From positions 21,863-85,862 of the forward strand of contig NZ_JASSOT010000058.1 of the NCBI RefSeq assembly GCF_030238365.1: a stretch of DNA of 64,000 nucleotides, written 5' to 3'. Within the stretch, counting starts at the first letter, position 1; every line of letters starts with the position of its first letter. The position numbers and the translations under genes are program-made. The notes under the pieces are model-generated. The model saw nothing but the letters and a program-made list of their open reading frames with translations. It was not told the DNA's origin and ran no database searches. Of the stretch, positions 17,033 to 26,390 are shown piece after piece. This stretch comes from Lelliottia wanjuensis. Its GTDB lineage: Bacteria > Pseudomonadota > Gammaproteobacteria > Enterobacterales > Enterobacteriaceae.

Positions 17033-19168
17033 ATGAAATCACTAAAAATTGCCGTCAGCCATGAGCTGATTTCCACTCTGTCCACGCACCGTGAAGTGGT
17101 GGCGCTGGACAGTACCGATTTTACGGATGTGGCGGCAGTCGTCATTACCCTGGCCGAGAGCCGCAGCGGCATTCTCGCGTTGCTGAAACGCACAGGGTTC
17201 CAGCTTCCGGTGTTTATCTTCTCGCAGGAGACAGATGTTGCGCCAGAAGGCGTCATGGCAGTCATCAGCGGTAAAGCGCAAGAGTTCCTGGAACTGGAAG
17301 CGGCAGCCTGTCGCTATGAAGAGAACTTACTGCCACCTTTTTTTGACACCCTGAGCCAGTATGTGGCGATGAACAACAGTACTTTTGCCTGCCCTGGCCA
17401 TCAGCACGGAGCCTTCTTCAAAAAGCATCCGGCGGGGCGTCAGTTCTTCGACTTTTTTGGCGAAAACGTTTTTCGTGCTGACATGTGTAACGCAGACGTC
17501 AAACTCGGGGATCTGCTGATCCACGAGGGGTCCGCTAAAGATGCGCAAAAGTTCGCGGCAAAAGTATTCAATGCGGATAAGACCTACTTTGTGCTTAACG
17601 GAACGTCCGCGGCCAACAAGGTCGTGACCAACGCACTGCTGACGCGCGGCGATCTGGTGCTGTTTGACCGCAATAACCACAAATCCAACCACCACGGGGC
17701 GCTGATTCAGGCGGGGGCCACGCCGGTGTATCTGGAAGCCGCGCGTAATCCGTTTGGTTTTATCGGCGGTATCGACGAACACTGTTTTGACGATGCATAT
17801 CTGCGCGAGATGATCCGCGAAGTGGCGCCGGAAAAAGCCGCTGATGCTCGACCGTTCCGCCTTGCGGTGATCCAGCTCGGCACTTACGACGGCACGATCT
17901 ACAACGCCCGTCAGGTGATCGACAAGATTGGCCACCTGTGCGACTACATCCTGTTTGACTCCGCGTGGGTCGGTTACGAGCAGTTTATCCCGATGATGGC
18001 CGATAGCTCGCCGCTGTTACTGGAACTCAACGAGAACGATCCGGGAATTTTTGTGACCCAATCGGTGCATAAGCAGCAGGCCGGATTCTCGCAAACGTCG
18101 CAAATCCATAAAAAGGATAACCACATTCGCGGTCAGGCGCGGTTCTGCCCGCACAAGCGTCTGAATAATGCCTTCATGCTCCACGCCTCCACCAGTCCGT
18201 TTTATCCGTTATTCGCCGCGCTGGATATCAACGCCAAAATCCATGAAGGGGAGAGCGGGCGCAGGCTGTGGGCGGAGTGCGTCGAGCTCGGTATTGAGGC
18301 GCGCAAAGCGATCATCGCCAACTGCAAGATGATCAAACCCTTCATTCCGCCGGTGGTGGCGGGGCGGCCGTGGCAGGATCACCCGACGCATGCGATTGCC
18401 AGCGAGCGTCGTTTCTTCAGCTTTGAGCCGGGCGCGAAGTGGCATGGCTTTGAGGGTTACGCTGACGAGCAGTATTTTGTCGATCCCTGCAAGCTGCTGC
18501 TGACCACGCCGGGCATTGACGCGGAAACGGGCGATTACACGGATTTCGGTATCCCGGCCACCATCCTCGCCCACTACCTGCGTGAAAACGGCATCGTGCC
18601 GGAGAAGTGCGATCTGAACTCCATTCTGTTCCTGCTGACGCCCGCAGAAAGCGCCGAGAAAATGGCACAGCTGGTGGCGATGCTGGGGCAGTTTGAGCAG
18701 CACATCGAAGACGACACGCCGCTCGCCGAGGTGCTGCCAACCATCTTCAATAAGTACCCGGTGCGCTATCGCGACTATACGATTCGCGACCTGTGCCAGG
18801 AGATGCACGATCTGTACGTCAGCTTTAACGTGAAAGATCTGCAAAAAGCGATGTTCCGCAAAGCGAGTTTGCCTGCGGTGGTGATGAATCCGCAGGATGC
18901 GAATCAGGCCTATATTCGCGGTGACGTGGAGCTGGTGCGTATCAGCGAAGCCGAAGGGCGCATTGCAGCCGAAGGCGCGCTGCCATATCCACCGGGCGTG
19001 CTGTGCGTGGTGCCGGGAGAAGTCTGGGGCGGCGCGGTGCAGCGCTATTTCCTGGCGCTGGAAGAGGGCGTGAATCTGCTGCCGGGCTTCTCGCCTGAGT
19101 TGCAGGGCGTGTACAGCGAGAAAGATGCGGACGGGATTAAGCGGTTGTATGGGTATGTTTTGAGGTAG
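17033..19168 (+). CDS. speC: Ornithine decarboxylase, constitutive
   Basis: A 711-aa PLP enzyme that converts ornithine to putrescine in the cytosol. The N-terminal receiver-like wing domain is followed by the fold-type I core with the PLP lysine in the SVHKQQAGFSQ motif and the HGSAKDAQ-like LIHEGSAKD stretch, and by the C-terminal domain ending in LYGYVLR. The ATG at 17033 matches the known E. coli start (MKS); an upstream in-frame ATG at 17012 is ignored. It begins 190 bases from the divergent yqgA. The REP hairpin at 19220 serves as its terminator. With speA and speB at 48-51 kb it makes this window rich in polyamine genes. Confidence 0.96.
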   Translation: MKSLKIAVSHELISTLSTHREVVALDSTDFTDVAAVVITLAESRSGILALLKRTGFQLPVFIFSQETDVAPEGVMAVISGKAQEFLELEAAACRYEENLLPPFFDTLSQYVAMNNSTFACPGHQHGAFFKKHPAGRQFFDFFGENVFRADMCNADVKLGDLLIHEGSAKDAQKFAAKVFNADKTYFVLNGTSAANKVVTNALLTRGDLVLFDRNNHKSNHHGALIQAGATPVYLEAARNPFGFIGGIDEHCFDDAYLREMIREVAPEKAADARPFRLAVIQLGTYDGTIYNARQVIDKIGHLCDYILFDSAWVGYEQFIPMMADSSPLLLELNENDPGIFVTQSVHKQQAGFSQTSQIHKKDNHIRGQARFCPHKRLNNAFMLHASTSPFYPLFAALDINAKIHEGESGRRLWAECVELGIEARKAIIANCKMIKPFIPPVVAGRPWQDHPTHAIASERRFFSFEPGAKWHGFEGYADEQYFVDPCKLLLTTPGIDAETGDYTDFGIPATILAHYLRENGIVPEKCDLNSILFLLTPAESAEKMAQLVAMLGQFEQHIEDDTPLAEVLPTIFNKYPVRYRDYTIRDLCQEMHDLYVSFNVKDLQKAMFRKASLPAVVMNPQDANQAYIRGDVELVRISEAEGRIAAEGALPYPPGVLCVVPGEVWGGAVQRYFLALEEGVNLLPGFSPELQGVYSEKDADGIKRLYGYVLR

Positions 19169-19170
19169 TT

Positions 19171-19253
19171 TTCCCCTCAACCTAACCCTCTCCAAAAGGA
19201 GAGGGGACCATGACCGTAGGCCGGGTAAGGCGCAGCCGCCACCCGGCTTTTTT
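19171..19253 (+). repeat. Palindromic repeats between speC and citB
   Basis: Two elements. First, a copy of the cctaaccctctcc...ggagagggg family (19171-19208). Second, a REP hairpin with arms gccgggt/acccggc (19220-19247) followed by six T, acting as terminator for speC. The citB stop codon lies in this T-run, so the gene ends touch the repeat. Confidence 0.8.
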
Positions 19254-19944
19254 ACTCCGCACTCCGCCGATACATCCGCCGCGGATGCCCAATCTTCCCG
19301 TACAGCATCTCCACACTTAAAAACCCCGCATCCACGCAGTGTTCCAGATAGCGCCGGGTCGTGGTTTTGCTCAACCCAGTTTCGTTCACCACCTCATCCA
19401 CGGAAAAACAGTGCGTCGCTTTGTCGTTGAACAGGCTTTGCACCCGCGCCAGCGTGTTCTCTTCGATCCCTTTGCTCCCGCTGTCCAGCCGATAGTTTTT
19501 CGCCTGCAGCTGATACAGGGAATCAACGTTCTGCTGATCGACAATCTTCCATACCCGCTGCTGCTCGGCGAACTGCACGAAGCGCTCCAGCGACTGGCTG
19601 AGCCGTTTCCAGGAAACAGGTTTCAGAATGTAGTCGAATGCGCCGTTGCGGATCGCCAGGCTACAGGTGTCCATGTCGCTGGCGGCGGTGATAAAAATCA
19701 CCGAGCAGTTGGCATGCACCAGCAACGGGTTGCTGATCAGGGTGATGCCTTTGCCGTCCGGCAAATAGTTATCGAGCAAAACCAGCTGCGGTTGCAGGCT
19801 GGAAAGCAGGGTCTGAGCCTCTGCGAGAGAAGAGGCGATCCCCACCAGCCGCAGGCGCGGATGTTTGCTAATCAGTTCCGCGTGAAGTTGTGCCAGTTCG
19901 TTCTCATCTTCAACGATCAATACGTCGATATGTTCATGTTGCAT
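19252..19944 (-). CDS. citB: Citrate response regulator CitB/DpiA type
   Basis: A 230-aa response regulator. The receiver domain has the acidic pair E12-D13, the phosphorylated D58 in VLLDNYLPDG and K108 in ILKPV. The C-terminal half has a winged-helix HTH (DEVVNETGLSKTTTRRYLEH). It activates citrate-fermentation genes when citrate is sensed under anaerobic conditions. The ATG at 19944 overlaps the end of citA by 11 bases, so the pair is coupled. Because the transporter resembles CitW, this pair may correspond to CitZ/CitY of Klebsiella rather than CitB/CitA; the function is the same type. Confidence 0.88.
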   Translation of the reverse strand: MQHEHIDVLIVEDENELAQLHAELISKHPRLRLVGIASSLAEAQTLLSSLQPQLVLLDNYLPDGKGITLISNPLLVHANCSVIFITAASDMDTCSLAIRNGAFDYILKPVSWKRLSQSLERFVQFAEQQRVWKIVDQQNVDSLYQLQAKNYRLDSGSKGIEENTLARVQSLFNDKATHCFSVDEVVNETGLSKTTTRRYLEHCVDAGFLSVEMLYGKIGHPRRMYRRSAE

Positions 19945-21571
19945 AGTCAGTCTCTTCCAGTTCCTGAACGGGGCGCGGCGGAGTTCCCGTGGCGGGAATA
20001 AACAGCGAGAAAATAGCGCCCCGAGGCGAGTTATCGGCAACCTCAACGGAGCCGCCAGCCTGGGTGACATAGCTTTCGATCAGGTACAGGCCGATACCAT
20101 GATCGCCACGCGTTTTGGTGGTGATGCCGCGCTCAAAGATCCGCTCGCGGATCTCGGGCTTAATGCCGACGCCATGATCTGCCACTTCAATGATCAGTTC
20201 CCGATCGTTGAGCTTAATCAGCACTTCCACCGGTTCATGGGGATGCGGTGCGCGCTGGGTGGCTTCGATGGCGTTATCCAGTAAATTCCCAATGATGGAA
20301 ATCAGTTCCGCTTCGAGCAGGGGAGCAAAAGGTTTGTCCATCCGACAGGCGGGATCGAAGTTCAGTTCAACGCCTTTCTCGCGCGCTCGGGCCGCTTTCC
20401 CCAGCAGCAGGCCGCACAGCGTCGGCGAGCTAAAGCGCGAGGAGATAAAGTCCAGCAGCTCCTGGGCGTGCTCCGATTGTGCCTGAATAAAGCCAATTGC
20501 CTCTTCGTAGCGCCCCATATGCAGCAATCCCGACAGCGTCGTCATACGATTCAACTGCTCGTGGCGCATGATGCGCAGGTTATCGACGTAGCGTTTGACC
20601 TGGCTGAGTTGGGCGCTCAGAGAGTCGATCTCGTTGCGATCGCGGAAGGTGATCACCCAGCCTTGCAGGGAGTCCTCGAGCATGATCCGCACGCGGCTTC
20701 CGATCACCGTCAGATCGTTAAAACGGCAGATCTCATCGTGCGTATCTTTCGCCAGCATGGTCTGCGGCGCGAAAAACGGCACCGGAGCGATGACCTGGCT
20801 AATCAGCTGCCCGCGCAGTTCCCGTGCGGGTTGCGGCAAACCAAGTAAATTACGCGCCGCCTGGTTGATCACTTCGATCCGGTAATTATCATCGATAGCG
20901 ATCACCCCTTCGTAGATCGACTCCATCATCGCTTTTTGCTGTCGTACCAGTAAGCCAATCTCGCGCGGTTCGAGGGAGAAGATCTGCTTTTTGATACTGC
21001 GGGTGAAAAACCACGAGAAGACAAACAAGGCGATCAGCAGCAGCACCGCGGCAATCAAAATGTTCACCACTTTACTGACGGTAATGGTGTCGAGATAGCT
21101 GGTGAGATATCCGACAGAGACAATCCCTACCACTTCTCCCGCATCGTTGAAAATCGGCGCTTTGCTGCGCAACGAAATCCCCAACCCCCCCTTGCGGATG
21201 GTGGTGGTGCTTTTCCCGTGCAGCACCTCCTCGTTATCCCCGCCGACCAGCGTTTTACCGATACGATCTGCAAACGCAGAATGGAACAGGTGCAGACCTT
21301 TATTGTCACCAATGACAATAAAGCTGGCATCGCTGCGCACCGCTATTTTGAACATAAATTCACGAATGGCTTTGATATCCTTTTTTTCCACCTCTTTGCG
21401 CAAGGTGGGAATAATCGCAATCTCCTCCGCCTGTATTTTGGCGCGCGTGCTCATCTCCTGATAAAGCTGCCTGCCGACGTCGACATAATAATATCCACCC
21501 AGTAATGCAAAGAGCACTGAGAAAAAGACGACCAGCGAAATAAAGAGCTTAATCTGAAACGACACTTTCAT
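19934..21571 (-). CDS. citA: Citrate-sensing histidine kinase CitA/DpiB type
   Basis: A 545-aa membrane sensor kinase. Two membrane helices (about 10-30 and 170-195) enclose a periplasmic PASp domain with the citrate-contact-like stretch SISLRSKAPIFN-type pattern near residue 140. A cytoplasmic PAS, a DHp segment with the phosphoacceptor in IMRHEQLNRM, and a HATPase with NLLDNAIEA and DHGVGI follow. The ATG at 21571 is chosen because it begins the first membrane helix with a basic MKVSFQIK lead. It is divergent from the transporter operon and shares its control region. Ligand citrate is inferred from family and operon. Confidence 0.88.
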   Translation of the reverse strand: MKVSFQIKLFISLVVFFSVLFALLGGYYYVDVGRQLYQEMSTRAKIQAEEIAIIPTLRKEVEKKDIKAIREFMFKIAVRSDASFIVIGDNKGLHLFHSAFADRIGKTLVGGDNEEVLHGKSTTTIRKGGLGISLRSKAPIFNDAGEVVGIVSVGYLTSYLDTITVSKVVNILIAAVLLLIALFVFSWFFTRSIKKQIFSLEPREIGLLVRQQKAMMESIYEGVIAIDDNYRIEVINQAARNLLGLPQPARELRGQLISQVIAPVPFFAPQTMLAKDTHDEICRFNDLTVIGSRVRIMLEDSLQGWVITFRDRNEIDSLSAQLSQVKRYVDNLRIMRHEQLNRMTTLSGLLHMGRYEEAIGFIQAQSEHAQELLDFISSRFSSPTLCGLLLGKAARAREKGVELNFDPACRMDKPFAPLLEAELISIIGNLLDNAIEATQRAPHPHEPVEVLIKLNDRELIIEVADHGVGIKPEIRERIFERGITTKTRGDHGIGLYLIESYVTQAGGSVEVADNSPRGAIFSLFIPATGTPPRPVQELEETDYAT

Positions 21572-21916
21572 GACTATCACGCACGGTATCAGCAGGGAGT
21601 GCCAATATATCATCTTTTTCCCGCTAACCACGGGCTTTGCCTGAAACTTGTGATCATTTCCACAGCGCTGATCGCAAAACAAAAATAGAAAATTCAGGCG
21701 GGTCCTAATGCTAATTTAACAATGTTATTTGTTTGTACAATCTGGAAAAGAAACCATAAAAACCACGGCAATAAATACGGCGTTAATCACATTAAATAAA
21801 AGAAACCATTAAAACCATAGAGGCCATTAAAACTTCGGTTTTAATATGCCTTTCCTCACATTAAGTAAGCCTTTGCGACTCTACGCTTAACGGACAAATA
21901 ACCAAGAGGCTTAATT
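21572..21916. promoter_or_regulatory. Divergent control region of the citrate cluster
   Basis: A 345-base AT-rich region between citA and the transporter gene. It contains a CRP-like site tgtga-N6-ccaca (21649-21664), three copies of ccat(t)aaaa(a)cc at 21754, 21806 and 21824 that are candidate CitB targets, and a perfect hairpin attaaaac-ttcg-gttttaat at 21826-21845. In Klebsiella pneumoniae, CitB binds AT-rich targets and CRP mediates catabolite control of such genes; assignment of these exact sites is inference. Confidence 0.55.
21649..21664 (-). promoter_or_regulatory. Candidate CRP site upstream of citA
   Basis: Core tgtgatcatttccaca matches the CRP consensus in nine of ten arm positions. 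It is 80-95 bases upstream of the citA start and about 250 from the transporter start. Confidence 0.5.
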
Positions 21917-23278
21917 ATGAGCACTACTGACGATTCTTTCTCTGTTACCCACGACCCGATTGATATTCAGCGGCCGTCGCTTAAAGAGCGCTGGTGGCAC
22001 ATTATGGATACCTGGAAAGTCGGGATCATTCCTTTGCCGCTGTTTGTGTTAGCCGGTGCGTTGATCGCCATTGATTGCCTGGGCGGTAAGCTGCCAAGCG
22101 ACATCGTGGTGATGGTCGCCACGCTCGCGTTCTTCGGTTTTGCCTGCGGTGAGTTCGGCAAGCGTCTGCCGATTGTCGGCAAACTCGGTGCGGCGGCAAT
22201 CTGCGCAACCTTTATCCCGTCGGCGATGGTCTATTACGGCCTGCTGCCGGACGTGGTGGTCGAGTCCACCACCAAGTTCTACAAATCTACCAACATTCTC
22301 TATCTCTACATCTGCTGCATCATTGTCGGCAGCATCATGAGCATGAACCGCACGGTGCTGATTCAGGGCTTCCTGCGCATTTTCTTCCCGATGCTGTGCG
22401 GCGAAATCGTCGGCATGATCGTCGGGATGGGCGTCGGCATGGCGCTCGGTCTTGAGCCGTTCCAGATCTTCTTCTTTATTATTCTGCCGATCATGGCGGG
22501 CGGGGTAGGCGAAGGGGCGATTCCGCTCTCCATCGGCTATGCCACGCTGCTGCACATGGATCAGGGCGTGGCCCTCGGTCGCGTTCTGCCGATGGTGATG
22601 CTGGGTGGCTTAACCGCAATCATTATCTCCGGCTGCCTGAACCAGCTGGGCAAACGCTATCCGCACCTGACCGGCGAAGGCCAGCTGATGCCAAACCGCG
22701 CTAATGCTGACGCCAACGTGTCACAACCGGCCTTCTCCGGTAAAGCGGACGTGACCACCATTGCCTCCGGCGCACTGCTGGCGGTGCTGCTCTACATGCT
22801 GGGGATGCTCGGTCACAAGCTGATTGGCCTGCCTGCTCCGGTTGGCATGCTGTTTGTGGCGGTGCTGGTGAAGCTCTGCAACGGCGCGTCTCCACGCCTG
22901 CTGGAAGGTTCTCAGGTGGTGTACAAATTCTTCCAGACCTCCGTGACCTACCCGATTCTGTTTGCCGTTGGCGTGGCGATCACCCCATGGCAGGAACTGG
23001 TCAATGCCTTCACCGTCAGCAATCTGCTGGTGATTGTCAGCACCGTCTCCGCGCTGGTGGCGACCGGGTTCTTCGTCGGTAAAAAGATTGGTATGCACCC
23101 GATTGATGTCGCCATCGTCTCCTGCTGTCAGAGCGGGCAGGGCGGTACCGGCGACGTGGCGATTTTGACCGCAGGCAACCGTATGAGCCTGATGCCGTTC
23201 GCCCAAATTGCTACCCGAATTGGCGGCGCGATTAACGTCTCCGTCTCGCTGCTGGTTCTGGGCAACTTCCTCGTCTAA
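21917..23278 (+). CDS. citW: 2-Hydroxycarboxylate transporter, CitW-like citrate carrier
   Basis: A 453-aa secondary transporter of the 2HCT family with about 11 membrane segments. The two family signature GGxG re-entrant loops are visible: MAGGVGEGAIPLS in the first half and CQSGQGGTGDVAILTA in the second. These carriers exchange citrate for acetate (CitW) or take up citrate with sodium (CitS). Overall sequence is nearer to Klebsiella CitW than to CitS, so exchange of citrate for acetate is likely. It is the first gene of the operon with FAH and citCDEFXG, with ribosome site agagg. Symbol given by resemblance. Confidence 0.8.
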   Translation: MSTTDDSFSVTHDPIDIQRPSLKERWWHIMDTWKVGIIPLPLFVLAGALIAIDCLGGKLPSDIVVMVATLAFFGFACGEFGKRLPIVGKLGAAAICATFIPSAMVYYGLLPDVVVESTTKFYKSTNILYLYICCIIVGSIMSMNRTVLIQGFLRIFFPMLCGEIVGMIVGMGVGMALGLEPFQIFFFIILPIMAGGVGEGAIPLSIGYATLLHMDQGVALGRVLPMVMLGGLTAIIISGCLNQLGKRYPHLTGEGQLMPNRANADANVSQPAFSGKADVTTIASGALLAVLLYMLGMLGHKLIGLPAPVGMLFVAVLVKLCNGASPRLLEGSQVVYKFFQTSVTYPILFAVGVAITPWQELVNAFTVSNLLVIVSTVSALVATGFFVGKKIGMHPIDVAIVSCCQSGQGGTGDVAILTAGNRMSLMPFAQIATRIGGAINVSVSLLVLGNFLV

Positions 23279-23295
23279 GTCTTCAGGAAAGAATA

Positions 23296-24159
23296 ATGAA
23301 ACTCGCAAGTTTTCTGTATCAGGGTAAACGCAGCTACGGCATCGTGCAGGCCGACGGCGTGGTGGATTTAGGTCGCCGTCTGGGCGATCGCTACAGCGAC
23401 CTCAAAGCGCTATTGCAGGGTAACGGCCTGGCGGACGCCACGCGTTATCTCAACGACGCCGTAGATATTCCGATGAGCGCCATCACCTTTTTGCCGGTGA
23501 TTGAGCAGCCGGAAAAAATCCTCTGTGTGGGCATGAACTACGCCGACAAACGCAAAGAGTTTGACCAGCACAACCCGGCCCCGACGCTGTTCGTTCGCTT
23601 TGCGGATTCACAGACCGGGCACAATTCGCCGGTGCTCAAACCGCGCCACTCCTGTGAATTTGACTACGAAGGCGAGCTGGCGGTGATCATCGGCAAAGGT
23701 GGCGAAAACATTCGTCGTGAAGACGCCCTGCGCCATGTCGGCGGTTACAGCTGCTACATGGACGGCTCCGCCCGCGACTGGCAGCACACGTGGTTCACCG
23801 CCGGAAAAAACTGGCGGCAGACCGGGGCGTTTGGCCCGTGGATGGCGACCGCCGATGAGATCCCGGACCCGCACAGTCTGGCGATCCGCACCTGGCTCAA
23901 CGGCCGCATGGTACAGGAAGACAACACCAGCAGCATGATCCACAAGGTCGCTGAGCTGATCGAATACATCAGTACCTTTACCCGCCTCAGCCCAGGCGAC
24001 GTGATCATCACCGGATCGCCGGGCGGCGTGGGTAAGAAACGCAACCCGCCACTGTTTATGAAAGAGGGCGATCGTATTGAGGTGGAGATCGAAAACATCG
24101 GTCATCTGAGCAATGTGATCATGGAAGCACCCGCGCAAACCCTGGCGGCAGCGCACTGA
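23296..24159 (+). CDS. Fumarylacetoacetate hydrolase family enzyme in citrate operon
   Basis: A 287-aa FAH-superfamily protein. The N-terminal small domain is followed by the catalytic core with the metal ligands in DYEGELAVII (Glu pair) and the motif MDGSARDWQ, and it ends with TGSPGGVGKKRNPP, the family's substrate loop. Family members hydrolyse acylpyruvates, or act on oxaloacetate as decarboxylase (FAHD1) or tautomerase. Because the operon makes oxaloacetate from citrate and lacks oadGAB, oxaloacetate is a plausible substrate; this is inference. It starts 18 bases after the transporter and ends 13 bases before citC. Ribosome site aggaaag. Confidence 0.82.
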   Translation: MKLASFLYQGKRSYGIVQADGVVDLGRRLGDRYSDLKALLQGNGLADATRYLNDAVDIPMSAITFLPVIEQPEKILCVGMNYADKRKEFDQHNPAPTLFVRFADSQTGHNSPVLKPRHSCEFDYEGELAVIIGKGGENIRREDALRHVGGYSCYMDGSARDWQHTWFTAGKNWRQTGAFGPWMATADEIPDPHSLAIRTWLNGRMVQEDNTSSMIHKVAELIEYISTFTRLSPGDVIITGSPGGVGKKRNPPLFMKEGDRIEVEIENIGHLSNVIMEAPAQTLAAAH

Positions 24160-24172
24160 TTAAGGCGGCAGC

Positions 24173-25198
24173 ATGCACTCGCAACTCCCTATCGACTTTC
24201 GCCATACGATTGTCGCGCAACACCCGGAACGCTTAAGCCAGATTCGCTATCTGCTGGCGGACAGCGGCCTGGGGCTGGACAACGACATCACGCTGTTTGT
24301 GGAGGCCTGGTCCGGCACGCAGTTAGTGGGATGCGCAGGGCTCGCTGCCAATGTCATCAAGTGCGTGGCGGTCGATGAAAAGCTAAGGGGCGCGAATCTC
24401 AGCGCCCGTCTGCTGGCCGAAGTGGAAAATGCTGCGCTGGCGCGCGGCCATTTTCACCTCTTTCTCTGCACCCGCCCGTGCAACAAAGAGCGCTTCGCCC
24501 GCAGCGGTTTCTGGCCGATTGCCCAGAGCGGCAACAACGCGGTGCTGCTGGAAAACACGCCGCAGGGTATCGAGCGTTACTGTCGCTCGCTGCAACGTAG
24601 CCGCAAGTGCGGGGAAAAAATCGGCGCAATAGTGATGAACGCCAATCCGTTCACCCTCGGGCATCGACATCTGGTGGAGCAGGCGGCGAACCAGTGTGAC
24701 TGGCTGCACCTGTTCGTGGTGCGCGAGGATGCGTCGTTCTTCCCGTTTTGCGACCGTCTGGAGATGGTCCGCGCGGGCGTGGCGCATCTGCCGAATGTCT
24801 CGGTGCATGAAGGCTCGCAGTACATCATCTCCCGCGCCACCTTCCCGGCCTATTTCCTCAAAGAGACCGGGAAGGTGCAGCAGGCGTGGAGCGAAATCGA
24901 CGTACTGATTTTCCGCGACTTTATCGCCCCCGCGCTTGGGATCACCCATCGCTTTATCGGCTCGGAGCCGTTTTGCGACATCACCCGCCAGTACAACCAG
25001 ACGCTGCATCAGCTCCTCGCAGCGGAAATCGAGGTGGTGGAAATGCCGCGCATTAAGGCGACAGGAAACGCTATTTCAGCGTCAGAAGTGCGCCGTTTAC
25101 TCAAGACACAGCAGTTTTCCCGCATTCGGGAAATTGTCCCGGAGTCCACTTTCGCGCATCTCGAAGCGCACTACAGCGCGAGCGCGGAAGTCGCATAA
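24173..25198 (+). CDS. citC: [Citrate lyase] acetate ligase
   Basis: A 341-aa enzyme that activates citrate lyase by acetylating the thiol of the CitD prosthetic group with acetate and ATP. An N-terminal GNAT-like domain (about 1-135) is joined to a nucleotidylyltransferase domain with NPFTLGHRHLVE, the HxGH-like ATP site, and a C-terminal ISASEVRRL signature (KMSKS-type). Length is as in other CitC. It is followed by citD 16 bases on. The E. coli order citCDEFXG is kept. Confidence 0.93.
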   Translation: MHSQLPIDFRHTIVAQHPERLSQIRYLLADSGLGLDNDITLFVEAWSGTQLVGCAGLAANVIKCVAVDEKLRGANLSARLLAEVENAALARGHFHLFLCTRPCNKERFARSGFWPIAQSGNNAVLLENTPQGIERYCRSLQRSRKCGEKIGAIVMNANPFTLGHRHLVEQAANQCDWLHLFVVREDASFFPFCDRLEMVRAGVAHLPNVSVHEGSQYIISRATFPAYFLKETGKVQQAWSEIDVLIFRDFIAPALGITHRFIGSEPFCDITRQYNQTLHQLLAAEIEVVEMPRIKATGNAISASEVRRLLKTQQFSRIREIVPESTFAHLEAHYSASAEVA

Positions 25199-25214
25199 CT
25201 ATCAGGAATTTATC

Positions 25215-25508
25215 ATGAATATTGTAAGGGAGGCGCTGGCCGGAACGCAGGAGTCCAGCGACCTGATGGTGAAAATCGCCCCCGCCCACGGCGAGCTGGA
25301 GATTGTCATCCACAGTGAAGTGATTAAGCAGTTTGGCGAGCAGATCCGCCAGGTGGTCGACGAAACCCTGCGCGCCATGGACGTGCGCCAGGGGCTGATT
25401 ATCGTTGAAGACAAAGGGGCGCTGGACTGTGTGATCCGCGCCCGCCTGCAAAGTGCGCTGATCCGCGCCTCAGAAACGCAGCAGATCTACTGGAGCAAAA
25501 TGTCATGA
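25215..25508 (+). CDS. citD: Citrate lyase acyl carrier protein, gamma subunit
   Basis: A 97-aa acyl carrier subunit. The attachment serine for the 2'-(5''-phosphoribosyl)-3'-dephospho-CoA group is Ser14 in [12 protein letters not shown], as in Klebsiella CitD. CitX transfers the group made by CitG. Ribosome site aggaatt before the ATG at 25215. The stop overlaps the start of citE by 4 bases (ATGA), showing coupling of subunits needed in equal amounts. Confidence 0.95.
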   Translation: MNIVREALAGTQESSDLMVKIAPAHGELEIVIHSEVIKQFGEQIRQVVDETLRAMDVRQGLIIVEDKGALDCVIRARLQSALIRASETQQIYWSKMS

Positions 25509-26380
25509 ATAAACTCCGTCGCAGTATGCTGTTTTTACCGGGTGCCAACGCCGCCATGCTCTCTACCGCGTTTATCTATCGCCCTGACTCCATCATGTTT
25601 GACCTCGAAGACGCCGTGGCCCTGCGCGAGAAAGACACCGCGCGCCTGCTGGTCTTCCACGCACTGCAGCACCCGATGTATCAGGATATCGAAACCGTGG
25701 TACGTATTAATCCGCTGAGCACGCCGTTTGGTCTGCTGGATCTCGAAGCGGCGGTGCGCGCGGGCGTGGACGTGATCCGTCTGCCGAAAACCGACACCCC
25801 GGAAGATATCTTCGAGCTGGAAGGCCATCTGGAGCGCATTGAGCGCGAGTGTGGCCGCGAAGTCGGTTCAACGCGCGTGATGGCGGCGATTGAATCGGCG
25901 ATTGGCGTGATTAACGCCGTGGCGATTGCCCGCAGCTCCCCGCGCCTGATCGGCATCGCCCTGGCGGCGTTTGACTACGTGATGGATATGCAAACCGAAC
26001 GCGGCGACGGCACCGAGCTGTTCTACGCTCGCTGCGCCGTGCTGCACGCGGCACGCGCCGCCGGGATCGACGCCTTCGACGTGGTGTGGTCAGACGTCAA
26101 CGACGAAGCCGGATTCCTGCGCGAAGTTAACCTGATCCGCAAAATGGGCTTCAACGGCAAATCGCTGATCAACCCGCGCCAAATCGACCTGCTGCACAAC
26201 GCCTACGCGCCGACTCAGCAGGAAGTGGATCAGGCGAAGTTAGTGATCGAAGCGGCAGAAGAGGGCGAACGCAACGGCCTGGGCGTGGTGTCGCTCAACG
26301 GCAAAATGGTCGATGCGCCGATTATTGACCACGCGCAGAGGGTGCTGGAACGCGCCGCTGCCTCCGGCGTGCGTCGCTAA
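25505..26380 (+). CDS. citE: Citrate lyase beta subunit (citryl-ACP lyase)
   Basis: A 291-aa HpcH/HpaI-type TIM barrel that cleaves citryl-CitD to oxaloacetate and acetyl-CitD. The opening [16 protein letters not shown] is typical; metal and substrate residues lie in [28 protein letters not shown] and AAIESAIG. Length matches E. coli CitE. It overlaps citD by 4 bases and leaves a 10-base gap before citF. No anomaly seen. Confidence 0.95.
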   Translation: MNKLRRSMLFLPGANAAMLSTAFIYRPDSIMFDLEDAVALREKDTARLLVFHALQHPMYQDIETVVRINPLSTPFGLLDLEAAVRAGVDVIRLPKTDTPEDIFELEGHLERIERECGREVGSTRVMAAIESAIGVINAVAIARSSPRLIGIALAAFDYVMDMQTERGDGTELFYARCAVLHAARAAGIDAFDVVWSDVNDEAGFLREVNLIRKMGFNGKSLINPRQIDLLHNAYAPTQQEVDQAKLVIEAAEEGERNGLGVVSLNGKMVDAPIIDHAQRVLERAAASGVRR

Positions 26381-26390
26381 GGATGACACA

